The translations under genes were made by a program, and so were the position numbers. Of a stretch of 43,387 bases of DNA, positions 17,568-26,041 are shown piece after piece (positions within the stretch are counted from its first letter, which is position 1; each line of letters opens with the position of its first letter). The stretch lies in the NCBI GenBank assembly GCA_020433785.1, contig JAGRCC010000313.1, positions 1 to 43,387 on the forward strand. Reading direction: 5' to 3'. The stretch comes from Anaerolineae bacterium (GTDB taxonomy: Bacteria > Chloroflexota > Anaerolineae > 4572-78 > J111). The notes beneath the pieces are model-generated. The model was not told where the DNA came from. It did no database searches and saw only the letters and a list, made by a program, of their open reading frames with translations.

Positions 17568-18917
17568 ACGAACCTCATTTTAACCACTCACCGCTTCTTC
17601 CCTCGCTTTTTCGGCGGAGTCGAAGCCTACACGTTGCGATTGGCTCACGCGCTGCAGTACCTCGGCCATACCGTTCACATCCTCACCGGCGAACCCCTTG
17701 ATAAACCGGATTTAAGCTTGGAAATCAAACGGGAAATATTCCAGGGTATACCGTTAATTCGCCTCGAATATGATTTTTTGCGCCGCCCCGTCACCTATCG
17801 CGCCGCCTATCACGATCCCAGCGTCACCGCCAAAATCAAGGCTATTTTGCAGCAGATCCAACCGGATGTCGTACATGCCACCAGTCTATCGCTGCTGATG
17901 GGGGGCACCATCGAGGCCGCCAAAACGCTGAATCTGCCTATCATTTATACAGCCACGGATTTTGTCTTGACCTGTCGGCGTGGCACCTACATCAAATATG
18001 ACGGCAGCATCTGCACCCAGCAGGAAGCGATTGCCCTTTGTACCGAATGTATGGGTCCTCACACCCCGGTTGAAGTCCGGCTGGATCAGGCTTTCCGGCT
18101 GTTGCCAAGAAACCTGGCCATGTCGACCTTACCGCTTTTGGAGAATTTCATCGGCAAGCGGGCCGATTTTGTACACGCTGCGGCCAGTATCGAGCACCGG
18201 TTTGGTTATTTGCCCTTCTGGCGAGCGCAAATCGACCATATAATGGCTCCGTCGAGCTACGTGCGCGATAGGCTTCGGCTCCACCACTTTCCGGCAGAGC
18301 GCATTACCGTATCGCCCTATGGCATTCCCTCTCCGCCAATCGATTTTCAAAAAGCACCTTCTCCGAAAATCAGATTTGGCTATATCGGCCGGATCATGCC
18401 GATCAAAGGGGTTCATCTGTTGATCGAAGCCTTCACCCAGCTTAATCTTCAAGATCGAGCTGAGTTAACTCTTTACGGCAGGGCCGATGTCAATGCTGAG
18501 TTGTATATGCAGGGGTTGAAAGAAAAAGTGGCGAATACGGCCAATGTTCACTTCGCCGGTTTTGTAGATAACGCCCAAATTTCGGAGCTGTACCGCCAAA
18601 TCGATGTTTTAGTCGCGCCCTCGCTCTGGCCGGAGAACAGCCCGATCACCATTTTGGAAGCCCAAGCGCACGGCATCCCGGTCATCGCCAGCGATGTCGG
18701 TGGCATCACCGATTTAATCCGGCACGAGGTCAACGGTCTCATCTTTGCCAACCAACAGGTAAACGATTTGGCGAAACAACTTACCCGCTGTATCGAGTCG
18801 CCGGAACTGATTGACCGGTTGGCCGACCAATCAAAGTTGATCAAATCCATCGAAGAAGACGCTGCCCAGCTAGCCCATCTCTATCAAAAACACTTAGACC
18901 AAACCGAATATCAATAG
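17568..18917 (+). CDS. GT4-family glycosyltransferase with an apparent ACG start
   Basis: A 449-aa GT-B transferase if started at 17568. The first conventional start in frame is TTG 17634, but that would remove the strand-1/helix-1 region NLILTTHRFFPRFFGGVEAY, which is conserved in GT4 enzymes (GGVE loop). The frame is open back to 17547 with no ATG, GTG or TTG. The best initiator is ACG 17568, with GGAGG at 17556-17560 and 7 nt spacing. Donor-domain motifs are RFGYIGRIMPIKGVHLLIEA, LTLYGRADVNAEL and PSLWPENSPITILEAQAHGI (E-x7-E). An internal ECMGPHTP segment and a Cys-containing loop are typical of one GT4 subgroup. The last 7 bases overlap the convergent hydrolase gene. The family is firm; the start needs a check. 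Confidence 0.85.
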   Translation, partial: TNLILTTHRFFPRFFGGVEAYTLRLAHALQYLGHTVHILTGEPLDKPDLSLEIKREIFQGIPLIRLEYDFLRRPVTYRAAYHDPSVTAKIKAILQQIQPDVVHATSLSLLMGGTIEAAKTLNLPIIYTATDFVLTCRRGTYIKYDGSICTQQEAIALCTECMGPHTPVEVRLDQAFRLLPRNLAMSTLPLLENFIGKRADFVHAAASIEHRFGYLPFWRAQIDHIMAPSSYVRDRLRLHHFPAERITVSPYGIPSPPIDFQKAPSPKIRFGYIGRIMPIKGVHLLIEAFTQLNLQDRAELTLYGRADVNAELYMQGLKEKVANTANVHFAGFVDNAQISELYRQIDVLVAPSLWPENSPITILEAQAHGIPVIASDVGGITDLIRHEVNGLIFANQQVNDLAKQLTRCIESPELIDRLADQSKLIKSIEEDAAQLAHLYQKHLDQTEYQ

Positions 18918-19897
18918 CCGCGATAGGTATAGCCTAACGGGGTTAAATCGCCGGTAGATGAATTCACCAACGAGCATTTTTTGTTATCGACTCCATCGGA
19001 GTCTAACGTGGTGATCCGATTGGCAAACCAGGCATATCGCCCAATCCAGGGGGTACTGTCTAACCAGGGGTTGGTATTTTCCATTGTAGACCGGATTTGA
19101 TCTACCGAGCTACCGCAATCGCCCCCGTACTCTAACAACCAGAAGGGGACGTTGTAACCCCGATCAAGCGCTTCGCCGCGCCGGGCATTTAAAAAAGCCT
19201 TAATATCACTAGCCTTACTTTTGTAGATATTCCAGCCAAGCGCATCGAAATGGGGGTTAGTGCCATATAATGCTTTATACTCATTCACCATGTACCAGGT
19301 CCATTGGTGGCCGTAAGGGTACCCGTGCTGGCCCGGATTCCACTGATTAGGCGAGGGTGAGACCAATTTAATCCCTTTTGGCAGCGCCGCGTTCTCGATT
19401 TGCCGCCATAATGTAGCCCCTTGTTTGGGGGTTATATTTCCCTGCCAGGGCAAATTCGGTTCACTAAAGCCAATTAGCCATCCTGAGGCTTGAGCATTAT
19501 CGATAGCCACTGAGAGAAAGGCCATACCGTCAGCATTGTAGATTCGCGGAACAAACTTTTCTTTTTGATCCGGACTACAAGTCGAGTCCGGCCAAGAGGT
19601 CCAGTTGAAATACCACGAGGCATTCACCTTTACCAGATCATTGCAAGCGGGTTGAGCTTTAGCTCCAAAGCCCTTTTTGGGGTTTAGCGGCGGATTAACC
19701 ATAACCGGTAAATAAACTGAATAGACAGTTGTCGTACTTAGATCTAGAGTTTCCACACCCTCAGCGTTAGCCATAATCGGTTCGAGGGGTATTTCAAGGC
19801 GAGACTGTGGGTGAATCACCTGAGCCAAAGCCACACCAAGCAACAGCGTAATGAGCAGCGGAATTATGGCAGCCGCCAATCGTTTGATTTTTTCCAT
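18911..19897 (-). CDS. Secreted Asl1-like glycoside hydrolase (GH128 type)
   Basis: Probably cleaves a beta-glucan-type polysaccharide outside the cell. I chose the ATG at 19897 (328 aa) because GAAGG precedes it; two more in-frame starts lie up to 19930. Residues 1-25 form a Sec signal peptide (basic MEKIKR, then a hydrophobic core LLITLLLGVALA). The catalytic domain, from about residue 85, opens with WYFNWTSWPD. The putative acid/base Glu is in IGFSEPNLPW, and the nucleophile Glu is in PFWLLEYGGDC. Both sites match the Asl1-like/GH128 pattern. It is the only - strand gene within the glycan cluster and ends tail-to-tail with a GT4 gene. It may trim the polymer made here. The family is likely, the substrate inferred. 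Confidence 0.75.
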   Translation of the reverse strand: MEKIKRLAAAIIPLLITLLLGVALAQVIHPQSRLEIPLEPIMANAEGVETLDLSTTTVYSVYLPVMVNPPLNPKKGFGAKAQPACNDLVKVNASWYFNWTSWPDSTCSPDQKEKFVPRIYNADGMAFLSVAIDNAQASGWLIGFSEPNLPWQGNITPKQGATLWRQIENAALPKGIKLVSPSPNQWNPGQHGYPYGHQWTWYMVNEYKALYGTNPHFDALGWNIYKSKASDIKAFLNARRGEALDRGYNVPFWLLEYGGDCGSSVDQIRSTMENTNPWLDSTPWIGRYAWFANRITTLDSDGVDNKKCSLVNSSTGDLTPLGYTYRGY

Positions 19898-19943
19898 CTG
19901 AGCCTTCTTCATTAGAACTAATATTAACACTTGGGCTTTTCTG

Positions 19944-19972
19944 ATCTTACTAAAGTTTACTCATTAAAACAA
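19944..19972 (-). promoter_or_regulatory. Predicted sigma70-type promoter for the GH128-like gene
   Basis: On the - strand, TTGTTT (19972-19967) and TAAGAT (19949-19944) are separated by 17 nt. The predicted start site lies about 40 nt upstream of the ATG at 19897. Recognised by eye only. Confidence 0.45.
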
Positions 19973-19997
19973 GTGTAACGCCGGCTATGATAGGCAG

Positions 19998-20026
19998 TTG
20001 CCAAGAGGAATAATCACAGGTATAGT
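19998..20026 (+). promoter_or_regulatory. Predicted sigma70-type promoter for the flippase fusion
   Basis: TTGCCA (19998-20003) and TATAGT (20021-20026) are separated by 17 nt. The ATG of the flippase fusion follows at 20055, giving a leader of about 20 nt. It is divergent from the promoter of the hydrolase. Confidence 0.55.
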
Positions 20027-20054
20027 GCATAAATAATTATCACTATCACTAACA

Positions 20055-22610
20055 ATGAAAAATCTACTTTCCATCGCGGCTCGAAATTCATTCTTTAGCA
20101 CGTTCGGTAAGTTGGGTGTCAAACTCATCTCATTTGCCTTTACCATTTTTATCATTCGCTGGCTGGGCGATGCTGATTACGGCATTTACGTCATCATCTG
20201 GTCATATGTGACGATTTTTGCCATGTTGTCGGATGCCGGATTGAGTATGTATGCCATTCGAGAGATTGCCAATCATAATCCGGAAAGCCCATCGATTGCC
20301 GCCAACATTATTGTCCTACGCTTGGTGTTGTCCGCGGTTACGATCTTAATTATCATGCTGTTTGCCGGGTGGCTGGGTTACTCAGATGAATACTTGCATT
20401 TTATCTTTTTTGCCAGCCTGATTTTACCGCTTTATGCCGTTCAAGATCCCCTCGATGCCATTCTCCAGGCACATGAACGGTTCGACCTGTCAGCCTTAAG
20501 CCTCATTGTCGGGCAGTTGGCTTTTGTCGGAGCGGGACTCATCTTTTTGCTGTTGGGCTGGCATGTGGCTGGATTAATTTCAGCGGCGTTATTAAATGTT
20601 ATCGTCGCGGCGATGGTGGCTGGGTGGGCGATCCGGCGAGATCATGCCGATAGTCTCCATTTCCGGCTAAATCCCGCGGCCTGGTGGCGCTATCTGCGCA
20701 TCTCGTTCCCATTTGGCCTGATCAAACTTTGGCTTAGTTGGGCCTTAAAAATCGATATCGTTATTTTGTCTTGGTTTTGGTTTGAGCAGATGGCCGGCTG
20801 GTATGGGGCGGCTTATGCCATCATCTTGGGGGTGACTGTCATTTCTACCTCCATCAGCACCGCGCTCTATCCTTCTCTCAGCCGCCAATTTGCCGAGCAT
20901 CCCGCCAGCCTTCCCCAAATTTACCGGCAGATATTGAAGTACCTGCTGGTCATTTCGCTGCCGATCACCGGCGGAATCTTCCTAACCGCCGACCACTGGA
21001 TCAACCTCCTTTATGGTCCTAATTTTGCCCCCGCAGCCACAGCCTTGTCGATACTTATCTTAGCCGTGCCCTTACTCTTTATTTCTGAATTCTTTCGCTA
21101 TACGCTGCTGGCAACCAACCGCGAACATATCGCTGTTAGGGAATTGGGTTGGTCAGTTTTACTAAATGTGCTGCTTAATTTGTGGTTGATCCCACGGTAC
21201 GGATTTATAGCCGCCGCTGTTATAACGGTTATCACCGAAGCAGTCCTGGTATTTTTATATTTGTGGCAGTTGCGCTATGATTTTGGCTTGGTAAGCTTTC
21301 TAAACATTTTGGTTAGGCCGGTGGCGGCTACCTTGGGGTTGATGCTGGTTGTTTTCGAGCTATCATCAACCGGGTTGATTATTCAAGTTTTAGCGGGAGG
21401 GATCAGTTATATAACTTTAATCTGGTTGTTAGGAACAATTAACGCTGAAGATTATCAGGCGCTCTTCAATTTTCCGGAACAACCGAGAGGAGAGACGATG
21501 TCTAATTCCAGGCAACTGCAACCCGACAAATCACCATTTGTTAGCATTTTTATCTTAGTATACAACACTGAAAAATTTATTAACCAAGCTGTTGACAGTG
21601 TCCTCAACCAAACGTATCAAAATTTCGAACTCATCATCGTCGATGACGGATCAACCGACAACACAACCCAATACCTAAAAAAATATAACGACCACCCCCA
21701 AGTAACTATTTTTTATAACGAGCAAAACCGGGGCATTTCGCCCTCATGGAATTTTGCTGTCGCCCAATGCCGGGGCGATCTCATCGCCAAGCTCGATGCC
21801 GACGATTTTTACGAACCCAACCAATTAGAAACAGTGGTCACCTTTTATCAAGACCATCCTGAGGTAGGGCTTATTTTCTCCGGCTTGAATTTAATTTACC
21901 CCGACGACCGCTGCGAACCCGAAATGGTGTTCCTGAAATCGTGGGTGCGCGAACGCAGCGAGTTTTTGATGACGTTGCTCCGCTTGTGTGTTGTCAGAGC
22001 ACCAACGGCCTTTGTCAAACGCGATTGTTATCAAAAATTGGGCGGCGTGATAGAGCCGATGACCTTACACTCCGATTGGGAAATGTGGGTCAAGATTGCA
22101 GCCAACTATCCGGTCGGCTATATCGCTCACCGCCTGGCCAATTACCGCATGAGCCACGGTCCGAATGTCACCTCACTGGCTGCCGTCGACGGGCGCAGTA
22201 TGCGTGATATTCAACTTTGGTTGAATTTACTGCACCAAGGCCAACTCCCCTACAAGTTGAGCCCAGAAGAAGAAAACCAGTTTCGCTGGGGCATCTATGA
22301 ATTGGAAATGCATTTTGCTGCCAAAGCCGCTTACAACGGGCAACAAGAAATGCAGCAGGCTTACACCGCCTTCGCCGAAGCCGTGCTGCCCAACCGGCTG
22401 CCGGAAGCCGAACTCATCAAAATGCGCCGGGTTCATACCCAATTGCATCAAGGTATATTTGCCTTTCGCGATAAAAAACTGAAAGAAGCCCGGCGATATT
22501 TCTGGCAGGCCATCAAATCGGGACCAAAATATTGCAAGGCGCCCTGGATTTGGAGCAAACTCCTGTTAACGTTGATCGGTCGCACCAAGTGGGGCATCCT
22601 GTACAAATGA
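20055..22610 (+). CDS. Wzx-type flippase fused to a GT2 glycosyltransferase
   Basis: An 851-aa fusion. Residues 1-470 are a polytopic flippase of the MATE/Wzx superfamily with about 12-14 membrane segments. It opens with the usual RNSFFSTFGKLGVKLISFAF and FIIRWLGDADYGIYV, and would move lipid-linked glycan across the membrane. Residues about 494-720 are a GT-A family 2 domain: VSIFILVYNTEKFINQAVDS, FELIIVDDGSTDNT and the acidic DxD-like KLDADDFYEP. The last 130 residues are helical. An internal ATG at 21498 (codon 482) has AGGAG at 21488-21492, 5 nt before it, so the GT2 may also be made alone. Fusion of a flippase to a transferase is uncommon; it would couple a late sugar addition to flipping. 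A strong promoter precedes the gene. Confidence 0.9.
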   Translation: MKNLLSIAARNSFFSTFGKLGVKLISFAFTIFIIRWLGDADYGIYVIIWSYVTIFAMLSDAGLSMYAIREIANHNPESPSIAANIIVLRLVLSAVTILIIMLFAGWLGYSDEYLHFIFFASLILPLYAVQDPLDAILQAHERFDLSALSLIVGQLAFVGAGLIFLLLGWHVAGLISAALLNVIVAAMVAGWAIRRDHADSLHFRLNPAAWWRYLRISFPFGLIKLWLSWALKIDIVILSWFWFEQMAGWYGAAYAIILGVTVISTSISTALYPSLSRQFAEHPASLPQIYRQILKYLLVISLPITGGIFLTADHWINLLYGPNFAPAATALSILILAVPLLFISEFFRYTLLATNREHIAVRELGWSVLLNVLLNLWLIPRYGFIAAAVITVITEAVLVFLYLWQLRYDFGLVSFLNILVRPVAATLGLMLVVFELSSTGLIIQVLAGGISYITLIWLLGTINAEDYQALFNFPEQPRGETMSNSRQLQPDKSPFVSIFILVYNTEKFINQAVDSVLNQTYQNFELIIVDDGSTDNTTQYLKKYNDHPQVTIFYNEQNRGISPSWNFAVAQCRGDLIAKLDADDFYEPNQLETVVTFYQDHPEVGLIFSGLNLIYPDDRCEPEMVFLKSWVRERSEFLMTLLRLCVVRAPTAFVKRDCYQKLGGVIEPMTLHSDWEMWVKIAANYPVGYIAHRLANYRMSHGPNVTSLAAVDGRSMRDIQLWLNLLHQGQLPYKLSPEEENQFRWGIYELEMHFAAKAAYNGQQEMQQAYTAFAEAVLPNRLPEAELIKMRRVHTQLHQGIFAFRDKKLKEARRYFWQAIKSGPKYCKAPWIWSKLLLTLIGRTKWGILYK
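21485..21500 (+). promoter_or_regulatory. Internal ribosome-binding site and ATG inside the flippase-GT2 fusion
   Basis: AGGAG at 21488-21492 precedes an in-frame ATG at 21498 by 5 nt, exactly at the join between the two domains (codon 482 of 851). It looks like the relic, or a still active copy, of a separate GT2 start; translation from here would give a 370-aa GT2. Confidence 0.5.
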
Positions 22611-22646
22611 GAGAGATCACGTCAGTATGATCACTTACCATTAACG

Positions 22647-25139
22647 ATGATTGGTCTGGTCATCTCATCAATTTTATTACTAGGCAGTGCCTTAATTATT
22701 TCAACTCATTGGTCTGAAAAATTCACTCAGAAATTTTGGGTGATCATTGGCGCTATCGCCGTTCAATTGGGCATCATCAGCACGGTCGCCTCGGTGTTCT
22801 TCACGCTAACAGCGATCGGGTGGTTAACCATTCAAGTCTTATGGCTTGGTCTGTTGTTAATCCTCTTCAAAAACAAATTAGATTTTCCTGATCGAGCCGC
22901 CTTTTCTCAGATTCCCTCAACCGCTAAACAGTTAGGCCGTACGCTCATGTCGCGATATCCCATCGCTCTTATCGGGATAACCTTCGTAATTTTTGCGGTG
23001 GTATTGTCGGGGTTAATCCAATATTTCACACCCATTTCCAGCTTACCCTACGCCGATGAACGAATGTACCATGCGTCACGGGTGATGTACTGGCTGGAAA
23101 ATCAAACGGTTTTTCCTTACATAACCCATAATGACCGCCAGGCGGTCTTTAGCTACGGGGGAGAGTTGTTTTTTCTGTGGCCGGTACTATTTACCAAATC
23201 AGAAGTTGTGGGGCGGATGGTATTCTGGTTAGGCTATCCGACGGCAGCAATAGGGTTGTTTATTTTGCTGCGCGCCCTAGAGGTCAACCTAACAGCAGCC
23301 GTTATGGGTTGTGTGGTCTTTGTAATGACCCCCATCGTTATGAAATACGCCAACGGCCTCAAACCGGAGTTGTGGCTGGCCGTTTTTCTAAGCGGCACGG
23401 CCTTTTGGTTAGTAGAGGCCGCCAAACAACCCGCTCGATTACGCCACCACCTGCTTATGGCCGGTGTTTTCCTGGCCTTAAGTATTAACACCAAATTCAC
23501 AGCACTCGCCCTGGCGCCGGTAATCTTGGTGATAGCCTGGTTTATCGCTCACGAGGGGAGTAGGCTTTCTGGGCTTGGTTCAGTTACGCTAGGCATTTTG
23601 GCCGGAATGTTACTCAGCGGCCTGGTGGTACCTTTCAGTTTTAATCTGATCAACTACGGGCACATTCTAGGTCCGGCGGCCATGCGCCAAGTTCACGCCA
23701 GCGATCTGAGTCTGCAGCAGCTCTATACCCATGCCGTCCGCCTGCCCTTCCTACTCTTCGAACTACCACAAGCGCCGTCACCCTTCCTCAGAGAGTCGAT
23801 AACTCGGTGGGGTAATTCAACCATTCAATTTCTGGGAGCCGGAACTCCCTTACCTTTGGAAAAAAGCGACGGGTGGCCGGGTTTATTCTCCTTCACTCTG
23901 CCGGCCTATGCCAACAAATTCTCCACCGGGGGGCTGATCTGGCTGCCGGTGCTGGCCATCAGTTTATTCGGTCTAATGCGAAATGTTATCCGTACGTTCC
24001 CAAAAATCAGGCTGACCCCGCTTCAAATCGTGACAGTTTTAGACGTGACTCTATTGGTTAGCATCGTCTTTCTGGTCCGCTGGATGGTCGACTCAGGGCT
24101 GCCCGAACGCTTTCTCATTGCGCCGTATGCGCTGGGTGTGGCTGTCGGCGTCACCCTGATCAGTCGGTGGGCAGCGAGGCATCGGCTACGCCGGATCATC
24201 GTTCTAATGTTCGTGGCTTTGACCATTTTTCCGGCCTTAAAACTACAAGTGGACCAAGCTAAAGCAGCAGCGATCCCTTCACCCAAAAACCTGATGCAGC
24301 TTGATTGGCCCTTTATCGAGGCACTAGATTATATTCCGCCTGCCTCCCATATCTTACTCGTCGGCGCCCAAAATGTTCCCGATTATCCGCTTTTTGCGCC
24401 GCAGTTAGGCTACACCAATCGGATCGTTTCTTGGGGTAAAGCGCCGTTCGAGGCCGGGAGATTACAAGCCTTAATTGAAGCTAACCAAATCACCCACATC
24501 CTAATTGAAAATGACCAGCAGGTGGACTTCCATTGGGACCCACCGCTGCCAACCGGCCAGATGGTCGCCTGGCTAACCCAGCAGCCCAATTTCAGCGAAA
24601 TCCCTATTGACACCGGTCAAATGCGGCTTTTTGAAACCGTTCAGGCCAAACAGATTAGGTTAGACACGATTGAGCGGCAAATTAAAATGTTGCCATCTTA
24701 CCCACAAGCCGATATTATCGCTATCGATCCCTCGCTTGAAGATCAAATCGGTCTGACCGTGACGTCACTGCAAACGTCCCAATTGTCCCCAGTAGAAACG
24801 ATCTGGCTCGGCCGGGGGGATCAAGCCGGCTTGATGGGGAGTTTATGGGCTAAGGATTATCGACATTTAATTATAAGTTTGAATGTATCGCCCGCTGCCG
24901 GCCCGGCTGACAAACAAACCATCCAACTCACAGGCCTAATTAGCGGTCGGCTGATTACCTCCGAACAAACGTTTAAGGACGCAGCCACCGTCGATTTTCT
25001 AGTTGCCGTCAAACCCGGCCCGAATGACTTTCTGCTGACCATCGTCGCTGATAACCCGACTGCCTCCCGTGCTGAACAAAACGGCCGGGATCGTCAGACG
25101 GTTGAGTTACATCAAATTATGGTAAAGCCGGCGCCTTAG
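22647..25139 (+). CDS. ArnT/PMT-like GT-C glycosyltransferase, large membrane protein
   Basis: An 830-aa polytopic protein with about 12 membrane segments in residues 1-530 and a soluble C-terminal region of about 300 residues. The first outer loop carries PYADERMYHASRVMYWLEN (from about residue 134) with acidic D137/E138. This resembles the catalytic Asp/Glu loop of ArnT/PMT-type GT-C enzymes, which use polyprenyl-phosphate sugars on the outer face of the membrane. The same loop pattern occurs in the gene at 26042. The C-terminal part has SHILLVGAQNVPDYPLF and a late beta-rich stretch that may bind substrate. It follows the flippase fusion by 36 nt. A membrane protein without activity is the alternative. 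Confidence 0.75.
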   Translation: MIGLVISSILLLGSALIISTHWSEKFTQKFWVIIGAIAVQLGIISTVASVFFTLTAIGWLTIQVLWLGLLLILFKNKLDFPDRAAFSQIPSTAKQLGRTLMSRYPIALIGITFVIFAVVLSGLIQYFTPISSLPYADERMYHASRVMYWLENQTVFPYITHNDRQAVFSYGGELFFLWPVLFTKSEVVGRMVFWLGYPTAAIGLFILLRALEVNLTAAVMGCVVFVMTPIVMKYANGLKPELWLAVFLSGTAFWLVEAAKQPARLRHHLLMAGVFLALSINTKFTALALAPVILVIAWFIAHEGSRLSGLGSVTLGILAGMLLSGLVVPFSFNLINYGHILGPAAMRQVHASDLSLQQLYTHAVRLPFLLFELPQAPSPFLRESITRWGNSTIQFLGAGTPLPLEKSDGWPGLFSFTLPAYANKFSTGGLIWLPVLAISLFGLMRNVIRTFPKIRLTPLQIVTVLDVTLLVSIVFLVRWMVDSGLPERFLIAPYALGVAVGVTLISRWAARHRLRRIIVLMFVALTIFPALKLQVDQAKAAAIPSPKNLMQLDWPFIEALDYIPPASHILLVGAQNVPDYPLFAPQLGYTNRIVSWGKAPFEAGRLQALIEANQITHILIENDQQVDFHWDPPLPTGQMVAWLTQQPNFSEIPIDTGQMRLFETVQAKQIRLDTIERQIKMLPSYPQADIIAIDPSLEDQIGLTVTSLQTSQLSPVETIWLGRGDQAGLMGSLWAKDYRHLIISLNVSPAAGPADKQTIQLTGLISGRLITSEQTFKDAATVDFLVAVKPGPNDFLLTIVADNPTASRAEQNGRDRQTVELHQIMVKPAP

Positions 25140-25178
25140 TCGCCCTTTGTCTCAAGTAATATCGAACTACAAATAAGA

Positions 25179-26030
25179 ATGACTGATCGTTTACCCAAAA
25201 TCTCAATTATTACGCCGTCTTTCAACCAGGCGGATTACATCGCTGAAACTATCGATAGTGTTCGCGCTCAAAACTATCCCTACCTGGAACACATGGTCAT
25301 CGACGGCGGCTCAACCGATGGCACGCTGGCCATTTTGCAGCAGTACGATGGCCTGGACTGGGTCTCAGAGCCGGATAACGGCCAGGCCGACGCCATCAAC
25401 AAGGGCTTCAAAAAATCGACCGGCGACATCGCAGCCTGGCTCAACTCCGACGATATCTACCTGCCGGGGGCGCTCCAACACGTCGCTGATTTTTTTAGCC
25501 GGCACCCCCAGATTGACATTATTTACGGCGACTACCATCTCATCGACCAAACCGGTAACGTCTTGCTTCGCAAACAAGAAATCCCCTTTGATTACAACAT
25601 TTTGCTCTACGGCCTCGACTACATCAGCCAGCCGACTACCTTCTTCCGGTGTTCTGTTTTTGAGCGATCCGGCTATTTGGATGACAGCCTGCACTACGGC
25701 CTCGATTGGGAATACTGGCTACGTTTGGCTAACGACGGCTGTCAATTTGCCCATCTGCCCATTGATCTGGCCGCCACCCGCTGGCATGTCGATGCCAAGA
25801 CATTAGTCGCCCCACCGGCGATGTACGCCGAACACGAGGCCATTCGGGCCAAGTATTGGAATAAGCCGCGCTTCAAATCACCGCGCTGGCATAAACTTTA
25901 CACGGCCTGGCTGAATAAGCGCTACCGGTTCAAACGCCAACTGCTCAAAATTCTGCGCCGCCGCCGGATCGACTTTCCACCCGGCGATTGGGTTTTACGC
26001 GCCCAGACCAGCCGCAGCGAACGAATTTAG
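25179..26030 (+). CDS. GT2-family glycosyltransferase
   Basis: A 283-aa cytosolic GT-A transferase. The start of the fold is KISIITPSFNQADYIAETID (residues 5-24), the nucleotide-binding region is HMVIDGGSTDGTLAIL, and the metal-binding acidic motif is AAWLNSDDIYLPGAL. YGLDWEYWLRLANDG carries the putative catalytic base (ED/DW-type motif). The C-terminus is basic (KILRRRRIDF) and may touch the membrane. The start ATG lies 39 nt after the GT-C gene, and its TAG stop overlaps the ribosome-binding site of the next gene. The donor and acceptor are unknown. Confidence 0.9.
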   Translation: MTDRLPKISIITPSFNQADYIAETIDSVRAQNYPYLEHMVIDGGSTDGTLAILQQYDGLDWVSEPDNGQADAINKGFKKSTGDIAAWLNSDDIYLPGALQHVADFFSRHPQIDIIYGDYHLIDQTGNVLLRKQEIPFDYNILLYGLDYISQPTTFFRCSVFERSGYLDDSLHYGLDWEYWLRLANDGCQFAHLPIDLAATRWHVDAKTLVAPPAMYAEHEAIRAKYWNKPRFKSPRWHKLYTAWLNKRYRFKRQLLKILRRRRIDFPPGDWVLRAQTSRSERI

Positions 26031-26041
26031 GAGCTTCGCGG

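Noticed and set aside
25258..25806. A 182-codon open frame on the + strand inside the GT2 gene.
   Set aside because: It lies in an alternative frame of a clearly conserved glycosyltransferase, with low-complexity Ser/Thr/Pro-rich content and no ribosome-binding site; a frame shadow.
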